From contig NZ_JMPI01000045.1 of assembly GCF_000735355.1 (NCBI RefSeq), forward strand, positions 1 to 38,841: DNA of 38,841 nucleotides. Reading direction: 5' to 3'. This document shows, in pieces, positions 17,824 to 29,470 of the stretch; the first letter of the stretch is position 1, and each line of letters opens with the position of its first letter. Both the position numbers and the translations under genes were made by a program. The DNA comes from Buttiauxella agrestis ATCC 33320 (GTDB lineage: Bacteria > Pseudomonadota > Gammaproteobacteria > Enterobacterales > Enterobacteriaceae). Under the pieces are notes generated by a model. The model saw only the letters and a program-made list of their open reading frames with translations. It ran no database searches and was not told the origin of the DNA.

Positions 17824-19242
17824 TCAAGATTTCCGGGCCGCTTCATAAGCGGCGAGTGTCGCGATACGTGCTTGTTTATGTTCAACAATGGGGCGTGGAT
17901 AGTCCAGCTTCAATTGTTGTTTTTCTGCCCAAACCCAGGGCGTATGAATATATTTATCCGGCACATCAGTCAGCTCAGGCAACCAGCGGCGGATAAATTC
18001 CCCTTGCGCATCAAAACGCTCACCCTGTGTGGTCGGGTTGAAGATGCGAAAATAAGGTGCCGCGTCGGTGCCTGTGGAGGCTGCCCATTGCCAGCCGCCA
18101 TTGTTTGCGGCGAGATCCCCATCAATCAGTTGTGACATAAAGTAGCGTTCACCACGCCGCCAGTCACACAATAAATCTTTGACCAGAAAACTCGCCACCA
18201 CCATCCGTAAACGATTGTGCATCCAGCCTGTGGTGTTGAGCTGGCGCATGGCCGCATCCACAATCGGGAAACCTGTTTTCCCTTGCTGCCAGGCGAGAAA
18301 CTGCGATTCATCTTGTCGCCAGACAACGTTGTCTGTCCATGAGATAAATGGCTGATGGCGACAAAGTTTCGGATACGCCACCAGCAAATGGCGATAAAAC
18401 TCACGCCAGATTAATTCGTTTAGCCAGATACTCCCACTTCCCCCCTCCAGCGCCTGGGGATGTTCTTTCAGCAGACGATGTAAACACTGGCGTGGGGACA
18501 ACACACCCGTCGCCAGATACGCCGATAAGCGGCTGGTCCCGTCGATGGCGGGGAAATCCCGTTGTTGCTCGTAATCGGCAACCGGCTGGCGGCAAAACTG
18601 GCGCAGTTGGTTAATCGCCTGCTGTTCGCCGATGGGGAACAAACTTTCATCTATTGGCTGGCGGGAATAATCAAATTCGCGGAGTATTTCTGGCTCAGGC
18701 AATGTGATTTCACGTGCTTTCGGCGCCGGAACACATTCCGGTAAACCTTCGTGCAAGCGTTTGATAAACGCTTTGCTAAAAGGTGTGAAGACTTTGTACA
18801 TCTCGTGATTGCCCGTTGTGACGCTGCCGGGCGGCAGTAATACGCTGTCATCAAAACCCTGACAAACCACATCCCGACCCAGCGCCTTCTCAACCGCTGC
18901 ATCACGCTGGCGTTCATTAAGTTCGTATTGATAGTTATAAAACAGGGCGTCGATGTGTTGCTGTTCACAGAAACTCTTCAGGTATTCAGCGCAGGCATTA
19001 AAATCAGCCACTTCATGAACCCGCAACTCAATGCCGCGCTGGGCAAGTGCGTGAGACAAACTTTGCACGTGTTGCCAGATAAACTCGGCCTGACGCGGGG
19101 CCATATCGTGCTGCCGCCATTGCCCTGGTGTGGCAATAAAAAGACCGACGACACGAGCGTGGGGATCACGACATGCGGCTGCTAATGCCAGGTTATCATT
19201 TACCCGTAAATCATTGCGAAACCAGACCAGATGCGTGGTCAT
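17824..19242 (-). CDS. phr: Deoxyribodipyrimidine photolyase (CPD photolyase)
   Basis: 472 residues, the same as E. coli Phr. Uses blue light, FADH- and an antenna folate (MTHF) to split cyclobutane pyrimidine dimers. The N-terminal antenna domain opens HLVWFRNDLRVNDNLALAAA. The C-terminal FAD domain carries EGTSRL-type DGTSRLSAYLATGVLSPRQC, WLNELIWREFYRHLL, MRQLNTTGWMHNRLRM and DGDLAANNGGWQWAASTGTD. First gene of the phr-ybgI-pxpBC-nei group. E. coli has ybgA just upstream; here nuoN and its terminator lie there. Confidence 0.97.
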   Translation of the reverse strand: MTTHLVWFRNDLRVNDNLALAAACRDPHARVVGLFIATPGQWRQHDMAPRQAEFIWQHVQSLSHALAQRGIELRVHEVADFNACAEYLKSFCEQQHIDALFYNYQYELNERQRDAAVEKALGRDVVCQGFDDSVLLPPGSVTTGNHEMYKVFTPFSKAFIKRLHEGLPECVPAPKAREITLPEPEILREFDYSRQPIDESLFPIGEQQAINQLRQFCRQPVADYEQQRDFPAIDGTSRLSAYLATGVLSPRQCLHRLLKEHPQALEGGSGSIWLNELIWREFYRHLLVAYPKLCRHQPFISWTDNVVWRQDESQFLAWQQGKTGFPIVDAAMRQLNTTGWMHNRLRMVVASFLVKDLLCDWRRGERYFMSQLIDGDLAANNGGWQWAASTGTDAAPYFRIFNPTTQGERFDAQGEFIRRWLPELTDVPDKYIHTPWVWAEKQQLKLDYPRPIVEHKQARIATLAAYEAARKS

Positions 19243-19321
19243 AAAACTCCATATTTAATTACCTGGCGCAAGATATGCTTCCGCACGTTTGAAAATGCTC
19301 GCTTAAGTGTAGCAAGCCCAT

Positions 19322-19356
19322 AAAACAAAAAGGGCCACCCTGTTGGGCAGCCCTTT
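19322..19356 (-). terminator. Terminator of the nuo operon
   Basis: On the - strand AAAGGGCTGCCC pairs with GGGTGGCCCTTT around a short loop and is followed by TTTTTGTTTT. It begins 17 bases past the nuoN stop and ends before phr, so the two operons are separately transcribed. Confidence 0.88.
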
Positions 19357-19373
19357 CACAGGTCGGGTTGGAA

Positions 19374-20831
19374 CTACATCATCGGTGTCGCCATACGCAC
19401 CAGCGTAATCAGCGGTTGCGGGTAAACACCCAGCAACAACACCAGCACAGCGGAGATCAGCACGACAACGCCGCCCGCAGTAAATGCCCAGTTTGTTGGC
19501 GCATCACGGCCTGGCTGTTGCGGTGCGTTCAGGTACAAACTCACCGTCACACGCAGATAGTAGTAAAGACCAATCGCACTGCCCAGTACCACAGCACCGG
19601 TCAGCCACCACAGGTGAGACTGCACACCGACGGCGATGATGTAGAACTTACCGATGAAGCCCAGGGTCATTGGGATACCCGCCAGAGACAACATCATCAC
19701 GGTCATCACCGCAGACAGAATCGGCTTGTGCCAGAACAGACCACGATAGGAGTACAGCGAATCAGCATCCGGACCACGGTACGGGCTGGACATCAGGCTG
19801 ACAACACCGAACGCGCCGAGGCTGCTGAACAGATAACCGGCCAGATACACACCAACGGATTCCATCGACATATCGCCGCTTTGCAGCGCAATCAGTGCCA
19901 CCAGCAGATAACCCAGGTGCGCGATAGACGAGTAACCCAGCAGGCGTTTGATGTTGGTCTGGCTCAACGCCATCAGGTTACCAACGATGATAGATGCGAA
20001 GGCGATAATCCCCAGCACCACACGCACTGCTTCGCTATCGCCAACTGGCGCGTAGAGGAACAGACGCATCACCACACCAAATATGGCGATTTTGCTGGCG
20101 GTGGCCAGGAAAGTGGAAACAGGAGCCGGTGCGCCCTGGTAAACATCTGGTGTCCACAGGTGGAATGGAACCAGTGACAGTTTAAAGCCAAGTCCAACAA
20201 TCATCAGACCCAGACCCGCCAGCAGCAGCGGTTCATGCAGCATGTTATCGGCGAGGCTCTTACCGAGGCTCACAAACGACAGGTCGCCAGATTCCGCATA
20301 CACCAGCGCCATACCGAACAGCAGGAATGAAGACGCTGCGGCAGACAGAATAGTGTATTTGATACTGGCTTCCAGCGAACGTTTCTGGCGGAAAGCGTAA
20401 CCAATCAAACCGAACAGCGGCAGAGAAATCAGCTCGATACCGAGGAACAACGCTGCCAGGTGGTTTGCGTTAGCCAGCAGAATACCGCCGAGAGCAGCAA
20501 TCAATACCAGTAAGTAAAACTCTTCGCGGTTGTCGGTATAACCTTGCAGCCACGGATAAGCAAACGTACAAGTCGCAAGGCTCGCCAGCAAAACCAAACC
20601 GGTGTAAAGCATCGCATAGCCATCAACGCGCATCAGCGGCGTGACGTCCATTGCGCCAGCCTGGCCGACAAACCACAGTGAAACGAGCGCGGCGTTCAGG
20701 CCGATTACTGCCAGTGTTGCATTGACAAAATGGTCGCGTCGCCACGCTATGGAGAGCATCACAACCACCACCGTCAATCCGACGACGAGCAGCGGTAGCA
20801 GCGCGATCAATTGTTGAGGAGTTATAGTCAT
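19374..20831 (-). CDS. nuoN: NADH-quinone oxidoreductase subunit N
   Basis: 485 residues, the same as E. coli NuoN. One of three antiporter-like proton-pumping subunits in the membrane arm of complex I, with about 14 membrane helices. [15 protein letters not shown] and [23 protein letters not shown] are family segments; the Lys in FKLSLVPFH and the Glu of GIELISLPL lie on the charged proton path. Last gene of the operon, six bases after nuoM. Confidence 0.97.
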   Translation of the reverse strand: MTITPQQLIALLPLLVVGLTVVVVMLSIAWRRDHFVNATLAVIGLNAALVSLWFVGQAGAMDVTPLMRVDGYAMLYTGLVLLASLATCTFAYPWLQGYTDNREEFYLLVLIAALGGILLANANHLAALFLGIELISLPLFGLIGYAFRQKRSLEASIKYTILSAAASSFLLFGMALVYAESGDLSFVSLGKSLADNMLHEPLLLAGLGLMIVGLGFKLSLVPFHLWTPDVYQGAPAPVSTFLATASKIAIFGVVMRLFLYAPVGDSEAVRVVLGIIAFASIIVGNLMALSQTNIKRLLGYSSIAHLGYLLVALIALQSGDMSMESVGVYLAGYLFSSLGAFGVVSLMSSPYRGPDADSLYSYRGLFWHKPILSAVMTVMMLSLAGIPMTLGFIGKFYIIAVGVQSHLWWLTGAVVLGSAIGLYYYLRVTVSLYLNAPQQPGRDAPTNWAFTAGGVVVLISAVLVLLLGVYPQPLITLVRMATPMM

Positions 20832-20837
20832 GGCGAA

Positions 20838-22367
20838 TTACGGCCTTGTAGTTGGAATTGAACTGGTAAACCACTGCTGAATATTGCTCATCGCGGAATG
20901 CGAAGTATCCAGAATTGGCTGCGGGTAGAAGCCCAACAGGACTAACAACACCACCAGCAACAGGATGATAAAGAACTCGCGCAGCGACATGCCTGCCAGT
21001 TGTTTATCACTGATTTCACTTTTCGCTTTACCGAAGTAAGCACGATGAATCATCGCCAGAGAATATACCGAGGCAAAGACCAGACCGAAGGTCGAGATAA
21101 TCGTAATCATTGGCACGACACGGTAGCTGCCGAACAGAATCATAAATTCGCCAACGAAGTTACCGGTACCCGGCATACCCAGCGTTGCCACTGCAAAGAA
21201 CAGCGACAGACCTGGCAGCCATTTAATTTTGTTCCACAGACCACCCATCAGACGCATATCACGAGTGTGCAGACGCTCGTAAATCTGACCACAGATGATG
21301 AACATACCGGCCGCAGAAAGACCGTGCGCAATCATCTGAATCACCGCCCCCTGGTAAGCCAGTTGGCTGCCGGTATAAATGGCAATCAACACGAAGCCCA
21401 TGTGGGAAACGGAGGTATAAGCAATCAGGCGTTTGATATCGGTTTGTGCGAAGGCCATCCACGCGCCGTAGAAGATACCGATGACACCCAGCCACATCGC
21501 GATAGGTGCAAATTCAGCAGACGCTTCCGGGAACAGCGGCAGTGCGAAACGCAGCAGACCGTAGGCCGCGGTTTTCAGCAAGATACCTGCGAGGTCAACA
21601 GAACCCGCCGTCGGTGCCTGGGAGTGCGCATCGGGTAACCAACCGTGCAATGGAACCACTGGCATTTTCACCGCAAACGCAATGAAGAAGCCCAGCATCA
21701 GCAACCATTGAACGCTGCTGGACATTTCAGTGTGCAGCAATTGCTCGTAGTTAAATGTCCAGACGCCGGTTGAGTTGTAATGCACGAACACCAGACCAAG
21801 AATGGCAATCAACATCACCAGGCCGCTTGCCTGGGTGTAGATGAAGAACTTGGTCGCAGCGGTGATACGCGTCTTCCCGTCGGAGGCTTTGTGGCCCCAC
21901 AGTGCAATCAGGAAGTACATCGGCACCAGCATCATTTCCCAGAAGAAGAAGAACAGGAACATGTCGATGGCAAGGAACACGCCGATAACGCCACCGAGGA
22001 TCCACATCAGGTTGAGGTGGAAAAAGCCCTGATATTTTTCGATTTCATTCCAGGAACAGAGTACCGCCAGCACGCCGAGCAGACCGGTTAGGACCACCAT
22101 CAGCAATGACAGGCCATCCAACGCCAGATGGATTTCAATCCCAAAGCGTGGGATCCACGGCAAAACAAATTCAGACTGCCACTGCGGCAAACCTGCGGAT
22201 TGCGTCAGTGTGTAGCCACCGGCTAACCACAGTTGCAAAGAGAGAGCCAGTGTCAGTCCCATCGTTACCAGCGCGATCCAACGCGGCACTTTTACGCCGA
22301 AACGTTCAGTCTGCCAGCAGAAGAAGCCGCCAATAAAGGGGATGAGTATCAGCCAGGGTAATAGCAT
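20838..22367 (-). CDS. nuoM: NADH-quinone oxidoreductase subunit M
   Basis: 509 residues, the same as E. coli NuoM. Antiporter-like membrane subunit (about 14 helices) of complex I. Key charged segments: FFFFWEMMLVPMYFLIALWG (conserved Glu), FAVKMPVVPLHGWLPDAHSQ (conserved Lys) and TSVSHMGFVLIAIY. It follows nuoL after 79 bases that contain a small hairpin, the widest gap in the distal half of the operon. Confidence 0.97.
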   Translation of the reverse strand: MLLPWLILIPFIGGFFCWQTERFGVKVPRWIALVTMGLTLALSLQLWLAGGYTLTQSAGLPQWQSEFVLPWIPRFGIEIHLALDGLSLLMVVLTGLLGVLAVLCSWNEIEKYQGFFHLNLMWILGGVIGVFLAIDMFLFFFFWEMMLVPMYFLIALWGHKASDGKTRITAATKFFIYTQASGLVMLIAILGLVFVHYNSTGVWTFNYEQLLHTEMSSSVQWLLMLGFFIAFAVKMPVVPLHGWLPDAHSQAPTAGSVDLAGILLKTAAYGLLRFALPLFPEASAEFAPIAMWLGVIGIFYGAWMAFAQTDIKRLIAYTSVSHMGFVLIAIYTGSQLAYQGAVIQMIAHGLSAAGMFIICGQIYERLHTRDMRLMGGLWNKIKWLPGLSLFFAVATLGMPGTGNFVGEFMILFGSYRVVPMITIISTFGLVFASVYSLAMIHRAYFGKAKSEISDKQLAGMSLREFFIILLLVVLLVLLGFYPQPILDTSHSAMSNIQQWFTSSIPTTRP

Positions 22368-22413
22368 GGCATTTGTGTCCCTAAGTCAAAATAAACCAAA
22401 ACATCACTCACAT

Positions 22414-22439
22414 TCCCTCCCCTTATTCAGAGGAGGGAG
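22414..22439. repeat. Hairpin in nuoL-nuoM gap
   Basis: Arms TCCCTCC (22414-22420) and GGAGGGA (22433-22439) pair perfectly over a 12-base loop. No T tract follows, so it is more likely an mRNA structure or small repeat remnant than a terminator. Confidence 0.5.
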
Positions 22440-22446
22440 CGTTGAA

Positions 22447-24288
22447 TTAGCGCAAGACCAGCAGCAAGCCCAGAACAACCACCGCGCCGATACTCATTGA
22501 TGCCACATACCAGCGAAGATAACCGTTCTCGCTCACCAACAGGCCGCGGCCTGCAAAGCGGGAAAGAACTGCCGGAATGTTCATCAGTGAATTCAGCGGA
22601 TCGCTCTTAATCAACCAGGCGATACCGAGGAATGGCTTAACGAAGACTTTGTCATACAGCCAATCGAAGCCCCAGGCATGGAACCACCAGGTACCGAAGA
22701 AGCGGCCCGGTGCGCTGTTAGCAATGGAGGTCACCAGAGTGCGTTTGCCCAGCCACAGCCATGCTGCAATCAGGATGCCCGCGATGGCGACCACACCAGA
22801 AGTGATCTCCAGCGTCAGCACGCTACCGTGTGCAAGCTCTGTGGTTGCTGGCAGGACGCCCGCTAATGGCGGAACAATCATTGCCCCCACGAAAGTGGAC
22901 AACACCAGCAGCACAATCAGCGGCAGGTGGTGAGTGATGCCTTTAAGCGCATGCGCGTGAATCTGCTCTTTACCGTGGAAGACGATGAAGATCATACGGA
23001 AGGTATACAGCGAGGTCATAAATGCACCGACCAGACCTGCAACCATCAGGTTCACATGACCATTCGCCATCGCACCGGCCAGAATCTCATCTTTACTGAA
23101 GAAGCCCGCAGTAATGAGTGGCAACGCAGATAACGCGGCACCGCCGACCAGGAAGCAGATATACACCAGCGGAATGGACTTACGCAGGCCACCCATTTTG
23201 AAGATGTTTTGTTCGTGGTGGCAGGCAAGAATCACCGAACCGGATGACAGGAACAGCAACGCTTTGAAGAAAGCGTGCGTCATCAGGTGGAAAATCGCCG
23301 CATCCCACGCTTGTACGCCCAGCGCCAGGAACATGTAGCCAATCTGGCTCATGGTCGAGTACGCGAGCACACGTTTGATATCGGTTTGCACCAGTGCCGC
23401 AAAGCCTGCCATCACCAGCGTCACCGCACCTACGATACCCACTAAATGCAGCACTTCAGGCGTTAACAGGAACAGGCCGTGAGTACGAGCAATCAGGTAG
23501 ACACCAGCGGTAACCATGGTGGCCGCGTGGATCAGCGCTGAAACCGGCGTTGGGCCAGCCATCGCATCAGCAAGCCAGGTCTGTAAAGGCAACTGCGCAG
23601 ATTTACCTACCGCGCCACCTAACAGCATCAGAGTTGCCCACATCAGCATTTGGTTGCCAGCCGCAAAGTGCTGCGGTGCCAGTTCAACCATTTCGCGGAA
23701 GTTCAGCGTGCCCAGTTCGTTGTAAAGAATGAACAGTGCGAAAGCGAGGAACACGTCGCCCACGCGAGTCACAACGAATGCTTTCATGGCCGCCGCGCCG
23801 TTCTTCGGATCGGTGTAATAGAAACCAATCAGCAGATACGAGCACAGGCCCACGCCTTCCCAACCGAGATACATCAGCAGCAGGTTATCGCCAAGCACCA
23901 GAACGACCATGCTCGCAATAAACAAGTTGGTGTAGGCGAAGAAGCGGGAGTAGCCCTCTTCCCCACGCATATACCAGGAGGCATACATGTGGATCAAGAA
24001 GCCAACGCCTGTGACCACAGAAAGCATGGTCAGCGACAAACCGTCGAGGATCAGATTAAAGCCGATATTGAAATCGCCGACTGACATCCAGGTCCATAAT
24101 GGCTGGGTAAACGCTTCTCTTCCGTTGTTAAAGAAATCAACCCCAACAATCGCGGTGACTAACGCCGCAAGGCCGATTGAGCCAACCCCAACCGTGGCAG
24201 AAAGGTTTTCTGACCAGCGGCCACGAGAGAACGCCAACAATAAAAAGCCAATAAAAGGCAAAAGAATGGTTAACCAGAGAAGGTTCAT
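22447..24288 (-). CDS. nuoL: NADH-quinone oxidoreductase subunit L
   Basis: 613 residues, the same as E. coli NuoL. Largest antiporter-like subunit, at the distal end of the membrane arm, with the long lateral helix near the C terminus. Family segments: [21 protein letters not shown] (conserved Glu), [20 protein letters not shown] (conserved Lys), [19 protein letters not shown] and [15 protein letters not shown]. Its start overlaps the nuoK stop by four bases. Confidence 0.97.
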   Translation of the reverse strand: MNLLWLTILLPFIGFLLLAFSRGRWSENLSATVGVGSIGLAALVTAIVGVDFFNNGREAFTQPLWTWMSVGDFNIGFNLILDGLSLTMLSVVTGVGFLIHMYASWYMRGEEGYSRFFAYTNLFIASMVVLVLGDNLLLMYLGWEGVGLCSYLLIGFYYTDPKNGAAAMKAFVVTRVGDVFLAFALFILYNELGTLNFREMVELAPQHFAAGNQMLMWATLMLLGGAVGKSAQLPLQTWLADAMAGPTPVSALIHAATMVTAGVYLIARTHGLFLLTPEVLHLVGIVGAVTLVMAGFAALVQTDIKRVLAYSTMSQIGYMFLALGVQAWDAAIFHLMTHAFFKALLFLSSGSVILACHHEQNIFKMGGLRKSIPLVYICFLVGGAALSALPLITAGFFSKDEILAGAMANGHVNLMVAGLVGAFMTSLYTFRMIFIVFHGKEQIHAHALKGITHHLPLIVLLVLSTFVGAMIVPPLAGVLPATTELAHGSVLTLEITSGVVAIAGILIAAWLWLGKRTLVTSIANSAPGRFFGTWWFHAWGFDWLYDKVFVKPFLGIAWLIKSDPLNSLMNIPAVLSRFAGRGLLVSENGYLRWYVASMSIGAVVVLGLLLVLR

Positions 24289-24587
24289 CCACGCATCTCA
24301 CTTACTGAATCGATATTCAGGCTCTGGCGACGACGATGGAGCTGCAATAACAGCGCGAGGCCAATACTGGCTTCGGCGGCAGCTAAGCTAATCGCGAGAA
24401 TATACATCACCTGGCCGTCAGCCTGGCCCCAATAACTCCCGGCGACCACGAACGCAAGCGCCGCGGCGTTGATCATCACTTCCAGGCTAATCAACATGAA
24501 AAGCAGGTTGCGACGAATCACCAGGCCAGTCAGCCCAAGAACGAACAAAATGGCAGCAAGGATTAGTCCATGTTGCAGCGGAATCAT
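24285..24587 (-). CDS. nuoK: NADH-quinone oxidoreductase subunit K
   Basis: 100 residues, three membrane helices (MrpC-like). The two buried glutamates important for proton transfer are in place: Glu36 (LISLEVMIN) and Glu72 ([11 protein letters not shown]). It overlaps nuoJ and nuoL by four bases each, so the trio is translationally coupled. Confidence 0.97.
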   Translation of the reverse strand: MIPLQHGLILAAILFVLGLTGLVIRRNLLFMLISLEVMINAAALAFVVAGSYWGQADGQVMYILAISLAAAEASIGLALLLQLHRRRQSLNIDSVSEMRG

Positions 24588-25141
24588 ACGTGCTCCTCCG
24601 TTTTTCTTTTAGCAGCCGCGTCAGCCTGGCGATTGCTCAGCACTTCACCAGGGCGGTCTTCACGACCCAGGTGGAAGGCCACAACCAGACCCGCTAACAA
24701 CAGCATTGAGGCTAATTCCACTGCCAGAACGTACGGTCCGAACAGCGCGATACCTACCGCTTTTGCACTCACTGATGTGCCGTCGATACCCTGGTCATTC
24801 AGACCGAGAATCGCGTAAACCAGCACCGCCAGCAGGACAGCAGACAAAACACCAGGCCCAATCCACAGTTGCGGTTTCAGCCATTGGCGCTCTTGTTCAA
24901 CAACCGAGCCACCAAGGTTAAGCATCATGACCACGAAGACGAACAGCACCATGATGGCACCGGCGTAAACGATAATCTCAAGCGCTGCGGCAAAGTACGC
25001 CCCCAGGGAGAAGAACACCCCGGAGATCGCCAGCAATGAGATAATCAGATACAGCAAGGCATGCACCGGGTTGGTATGCGTGATCACCCGTAAGGTGGTC
25101 CCAACCGCGATGATTGCGCAAATATAAAAAGCGAATTCCAT
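24584..25141 (-). CDS. nuoJ: NADH-quinone oxidoreductase subunit J
   Basis: 185 residues (E. coli 184), five predicted membrane helices. The helix 3 region [20 protein letters not shown] contains the segment that switches to a pi-bulge during turnover in complex I. The start [16 protein letters not shown] matches the family. It lies 12 bases after nuoI and overlaps nuoK by four bases. Confidence 0.97.
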   Translation of the reverse strand: MEFAFYICAIIAVGTTLRVITHTNPVHALLYLIISLLAISGVFFSLGAYFAAALEIIVYAGAIMVLFVFVVMMLNLGGSVVEQERQWLKPQLWIGPGVLSAVLLAVLVYAILGLNDQGIDGTSVSAKAVGIALFGPYVLAVELASMLLLAGLVVAFHLGREDRPGEVLSNRQADAAAKRKTEEHV

Positions 25142-25153
25142 TGCCTTGCTCCT

Positions 25154-25696
25154 TTAAGGTAATAGGCCTTTGACGTCGATAGGCTTGGCTTCGTTTTCCG
25201 CTTCGCCCTTATCTTTGCCGTCGATTGCCATACCTGCCATCCGGTAGAAGTTATATTCCGGGTATTTGCCCGGACCGGAGATCAGCAGGTCCTCTTTTTC
25301 GTACACCAAATCCTGGCGCTTAAACTCGCCCAGTTCGAAATCTGGGGTGAGCTGAATCGCTGTGGTTGGGCACGCTTCTTCGCACAGGCCACAGAAGATG
25401 CAGCGCGAGAAGTTGATGCGGAAGAATTCTGGATACCAGCGGCCATCTTTTGTTTCTGCTTTTTGCAAAGAGATACAGGCTACCGGGCAGGCTACCGCAC
25501 ACAGGTTACAGGCTACGCAACGCTCGGAGCCGTCCGGATCGCGCGTCAGCACGATGCGGCCACGGTAGCGCGGCGGTAAATAGACTGGCTCTTCCGGATA
25601 CATCTGCGTTTCACGTTTGGCAAACGCGTGCAGACCGATCATCCAGATACTGCGTACCTGGGTGCCGAAACCAACCGCTAACTCTTTCAATGTCAT
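25154..25696 (-). CDS. nuoI: NADH-quinone oxidoreductase subunit I (8Fe ferredoxin type)
   Basis: 180 residues from the ATG at 25696 ([13 protein letters not shown]); the longer frame upstream lies in the nuoH end and is not used. Two [4Fe-4S] motifs, [12 protein letters not shown] and [12 protein letters not shown], give clusters N6a and N6b, which pass electrons from NuoG to NuoB. It starts 14 bases after nuoH. Confidence 0.97.
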   Translation of the reverse strand: MTLKELAVGFGTQVRSIWMIGLHAFAKRETQMYPEEPVYLPPRYRGRIVLTRDPDGSERCVACNLCAVACPVACISLQKAETKDGRWYPEFFRINFSRCIFCGLCEEACPTTAIQLTPDFELGEFKRQDLVYEKEDLLISGPGKYPEYNFYRMAGMAIDGKDKGEAENEAKPIDVKGLLP

Positions 25697-25710
25697 GGTT
25701 TTTTCACCCC

Positions 25711-26688
25711 TTATGGTGCCTGATAGAGAATGACCGCGGCGGTCACCAGCAGATTGATCAGCGTCAGCGGCAGGCAAACTTTCCAGCCAAATGACATCAC
25801 CTGGTCATAACGCGGACGAGGCAACGATGCACGGATCAAAATGAACATCATCATGAAGAACGCGGTTTTCAGCGCGAACCAGATGAATGGTGGTAACCAC
25901 GGGCCATGCCAGCCACCAAAGAACAGGGTGACGATCAGGGCTGAAACGGTAACGATGCCGATGTACTCACCCACGAAGAACAGGCCGAACTTCATGCCTG
26001 AATATTCGATGTGGTAACCATCTGCCAGTTCTTGCTCCGCTTCCGGTTGGTCAAACGGGTGACGGTGGCATACCGCAACGCCTGCGATGGCGAAGGTCAC
26101 AAAGCCAAAGAACTGCGGGATGACGTTCCACAAATTAGCTTGGTTATCAACGATATCGCCCATATTGAACGAACCCGCTTGCGCCACAACGCCCATCAGG
26201 GAAAGACCGAGGAACACTTCGTAGCTCAGTGTCTGCGCAGAAGCACGCATTGCGCCCAACAGTGAGTATTTGTTGTTACTTGACCAGCCAGCGAACAACA
26301 CCGCATAAACCGCGAGACCTGCCAGCATCAGGAAGAACAAAATACCAATGTTCAGGTCGGCAACCACCCAGTTCGGGCTGACCGGCACAATCGCAAAGGC
26401 CAGCAGCATCGAGGTGAAGGCAATCATCGGTGCCAGAGTAAAGATGACACGGTCCGCAAAGCGCGGGGTCCAGTCTTCTTTAAAGAACATCTTGATCATA
26501 TCCGCGACTAACTGGAGCGAGCCGCCCCAGCCAACACGGTTCGGTCCGTAACGGTTCTGGAACAGGCCCAGCAAACGACGTTCACCAAAGCTCATGAACG
26601 CGCCGCAAGTCACGACTACCAGCAGGATTACGACCGCTTTAAGAGTGCTCAGCAGAATGTCGATAACATCCGGTGTTAACCAACTCAT
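25711..26688 (-). CDS. nuoH: NADH-quinone oxidoreductase subunit H
   Basis: 325 residues, eight membrane helices expected. Forms the quinone entry channel at the junction of the two arms. Conserved segments: [41 protein letters not shown] (acidic loop) and [24 protein letters not shown]. It overlaps the nuoG stop by four bases. Confidence 0.97.
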   Translation of the reverse strand: MSWLTPDVIDILLSTLKAVVILLVVVTCGAFMSFGERRLLGLFQNRYGPNRVGWGGSLQLVADMIKMFFKEDWTPRFADRVIFTLAPMIAFTSMLLAFAIVPVSPNWVVADLNIGILFFLMLAGLAVYAVLFAGWSSNNKYSLLGAMRASAQTLSYEVFLGLSLMGVVAQAGSFNMGDIVDNQANLWNVIPQFFGFVTFAIAGVAVCHRHPFDQPEAEQELADGYHIEYSGMKFGLFFVGEYIGIVTVSALIVTLFFGGWHGPWLPPFIWFALKTAFFMMMFILIRASLPRPRYDQVMSFGWKVCLPLTLINLLVTAAVILYQAP

Positions 26689-29408
26689 TGGCCAGCCTCC
26701 TGGAGATTTTCAAGACGAGCACCCGCCAGTACCGGAGCAATGCCTGGCATCCCCATCGGTAAACCAACCTGCCCTGCTGCCAGACCTTCGGAAAGTTGCA
26801 GCGGCAGACTCAACGTCTGGCCTTCGTAACTAAACGAAATCAGGCTTCCCGCATTCACGCCCAGTTTTGCAGCGTCTGCCGGATTGAGCTTGATATACGG
26901 CTCGGCCATGCGGCTCTGGAATATCGGAGATCGCTGGGACATTTCATCGCTGCCAAACAGATGGTAGTAAGGCGCGATACGCCATTTCCCTTCTTCGGCA
27001 TGGAAGATTTCCGGCACGTCGGTGAAGTAATCAATCCCTGTTTCGGACGCTTCAATCAGACGTACACCCGGGTCACCATGACGCAGTTTGCCACCCACTT
27101 CGGCCTGGAATTTGTTCCATGCCTGCGGTGAGTTCCAGCCTGGCGCCCACGCAAATGGAATTTGCTGGCGGTTAGCCGACGGGCTGTTGTTCCCTTCCAT
27201 AGAGAAAGCAAACATGGTGTCTTTATCCTGCGGCTGGCGCGGTTCATGCACGCTGATGTTCGCGCGCATCGCCGTACGGCCACTAGAGCGGATTGGAGAA
27301 CGCGACAGTTTCTGACCACGAATACGGAAGCTGGCATCTGGTGCCGCATCTTTAATTCCGGCCAGTTGTGGCAGCGCTTTCACGCACGCGTCGATAACGT
27401 GGTCGAGTTGCGTCCAGTCCACTTCACGGCTTTGAACCGTGCTGTGAAGAGAGTGCAACCAGCGCCAGCTTTCGAGCATCACCACTGAATGGTCGTAGTA
27501 AGACGGGTCATAAACCTGGAAGAAACGCTGTGCGCGGCCTTCGTTGTTAATCACTGTTCCGTCGCTTTCAGCAAAGCTTGCGGTGGACAGCACCAGGTGG
27601 GCTTTGTCCATAATCGCCGTGCGTTGATGGTCAATAACCATCACCAACGGAGCTTTGCTCAGTGCTGCGTCAACACGCGCCGCAGAAGCATGACGATGCA
27701 GATCGTTTTCCAGCACCACGACCGCATCGGCCGCACCGCTTTCCAGTTCACTCAACGCTTCTTCAAGCGAGCCGCCGCCAATCATGCCGAGGCCTAAGCT
27801 ATTAACCGCGCGAGCGACCATAGTGATACCGACATCGGCACCACGGCCTTTCAGTGCTTTAGCCACGTTAGCTGCCGCCTGAATCACCGCTTCGCTACCG
27901 GCGTTAGTACCGGATACAATCAATGGTTTTTTCGCACCCGCCAGCGCTTGCACGATAACGTCGACTTTGTTTTTCAGGTCGCGATCCAATTCAACTGCTG
28001 GAGAACTGCTGTCCAGCGCGTTGGCGATTGCGAAGCCCAGACGCGCCTGATCTTCAACCGGCGCACGGTAAGTCCACGCGGCGATGTCGTCCAGACGAGT
28101 GCTGTCGATGTTGGTGACAAACAGTGGATGTTTGGCGTGCTGACCAATGTTCAGGATTGCGGCAATCTGCCAGTCAGCCACTTTCTGCGCTGCTGCCATT
28201 TCACGCGCTTTGCCTTTGACGGCCTGACGCACAGCCAGCGCAACACGTGCACCAGTTTGGGTAATGTCTTCGCCCAGCACCAGAACCGCATCGTAAGATT
28301 CGATTTCACGCAGCGCCGGAGTGTGAACGCCGCTTTCTTGCAGCACTTTGAGCATCAGTTGCAAACGTGCTTGTTCACCGGTTGCAATACCAGTGTAGAA
28401 GTTGTCCGCACCGACCAACTCGCGCAGCGCAAAGTTGCTTTCTACGCTGGCACGAGGGGATCCAATACCGATCACTTTCTTCGACTGGCGCAGAATATCT
28501 GCCGCGCCCTGCATCGCTTGTTCAGCGTTCAGGGTGATCAGATCGTCGCCACGACGCTGGATCGGCTGACGTGGACGATCCTTCAGGTTGACGTAGCCAT
28601 AACCGAAGCGGCCACGGTCACACAAGAAGTAGTGGTTCACGGTACCGTTATAGCGGTTTTCGATACGACGCAATTCACCATAGCGCTCACCAGGGCTTGT
28701 GTTACAGCCGATGCTGCACTGCTGGCAAATGCTCGGTGCAAACTGCATATCCCACTTACGGTTATAGCGCTCGGAGTGAGTTTTGTCCGTGAACACGCCG
28801 GTCGGGCAGATTTCTACCAGGTTACCGGAGAATTCGCTCTCAAGCGTGCCGTCTTCCGGGCGACCGAAGTAGACGTTATCGTGCGCGCCATAAACACCCA
28901 GGTCGGTGCCGTCAGCGTAATCTTTGTAATAACGTACGCAGCGGTAACAGGCGATACAGCGGTTCATTTCGTGAGAGATGAACGGGCCGAGATCCTGATT
29001 ACGGTGAGTACGTTTGGTGAAGCGATAGCGGCGGAAGCTATGACCGGTCATGACCGTCATATCCTGCAAGTGGCAGTTGCCGCCTTCTTCACAAACCGGG
29101 CAATCGTGCGGGTGGTTGGTCATCAACCATTCCACAACGCTTTCACGGAATTCTTTTGCTTCACCGTCATCAATAGAGATGAACGTGCCGTCCGAGGCCG
29201 GTGTCATACAAGACATCACCAGGCGGCCACGAAGATCTTCTGCGTTCTGATATTGCTTCACCGCGCACTGGCGGCAAGCACCGACGCTGCCTAGCGCCGG
29301 GTGCCAGCAAAAATAAGGAATATCGAGGCCGAGTGACAGACATGCTTGTAGCAGGTTGTCTGACCCGTTTACCTCATATTCTTTGCCGTCTACATGAATC
29401 GTAGCCAT
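26685..29408 (-). CDS. nuoG: NADH-quinone oxidoreductase subunit G
   Basis: 907 residues from the ATG at 29408 ([13 protein letters not shown]), against about 908 in E. coli; three upstream codons are excluded. Carries the peripheral-arm iron-sulfur chain. N1b: [16 protein letters not shown]5 with its His ligand: [15 protein letters not shown]4: [13 protein letters not shown] with CPTG; N7: CQQCSIGCN, the extra cluster found in some bacteria. The rest is a molybdopterin-oxidoreductase-like domain without cofactor. It is 62 bases after nuoF and four-base overlapped with nuoH. Confidence 0.97.
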   Translation of the reverse strand: MATIHVDGKEYEVNGSDNLLQACLSLGLDIPYFCWHPALGSVGACRQCAVKQYQNAEDLRGRLVMSCMTPASDGTFISIDDGEAKEFRESVVEWLMTNHPHDCPVCEEGGNCHLQDMTVMTGHSFRRYRFTKRTHRNQDLGPFISHEMNRCIACYRCVRYYKDYADGTDLGVYGAHDNVYFGRPEDGTLESEFSGNLVEICPTGVFTDKTHSERYNRKWDMQFAPSICQQCSIGCNTSPGERYGELRRIENRYNGTVNHYFLCDRGRFGYGYVNLKDRPRQPIQRRGDDLITLNAEQAMQGAADILRQSKKVIGIGSPRASVESNFALRELVGADNFYTGIATGEQARLQLMLKVLQESGVHTPALREIESYDAVLVLGEDITQTGARVALAVRQAVKGKAREMAAAQKVADWQIAAILNIGQHAKHPLFVTNIDSTRLDDIAAWTYRAPVEDQARLGFAIANALDSSSPAVELDRDLKNKVDVIVQALAGAKKPLIVSGTNAGSEAVIQAAANVAKALKGRGADVGITMVARAVNSLGLGMIGGGSLEEALSELESGAADAVVVLENDLHRHASAARVDAALSKAPLVMVIDHQRTAIMDKAHLVLSTASFAESDGTVINNEGRAQRFFQVYDPSYYDHSVVMLESWRWLHSLHSTVQSREVDWTQLDHVIDACVKALPQLAGIKDAAPDASFRIRGQKLSRSPIRSSGRTAMRANISVHEPRQPQDKDTMFAFSMEGNNSPSANRQQIPFAWAPGWNSPQAWNKFQAEVGGKLRHGDPGVRLIEASETGIDYFTDVPEIFHAEEGKWRIAPYYHLFGSDEMSQRSPIFQSRMAEPYIKLNPADAAKLGVNAGSLISFSYEGQTLSLPLQLSEGLAAGQVGLPMGMPGIAPVLAGARLENLQEAGQ

Positions 29409-29470
29409 AGTCAGCATGCTTCCAGTTAATTATAAAATTTTTCTTACCTGCACCTTTATCGGCGCAGATA

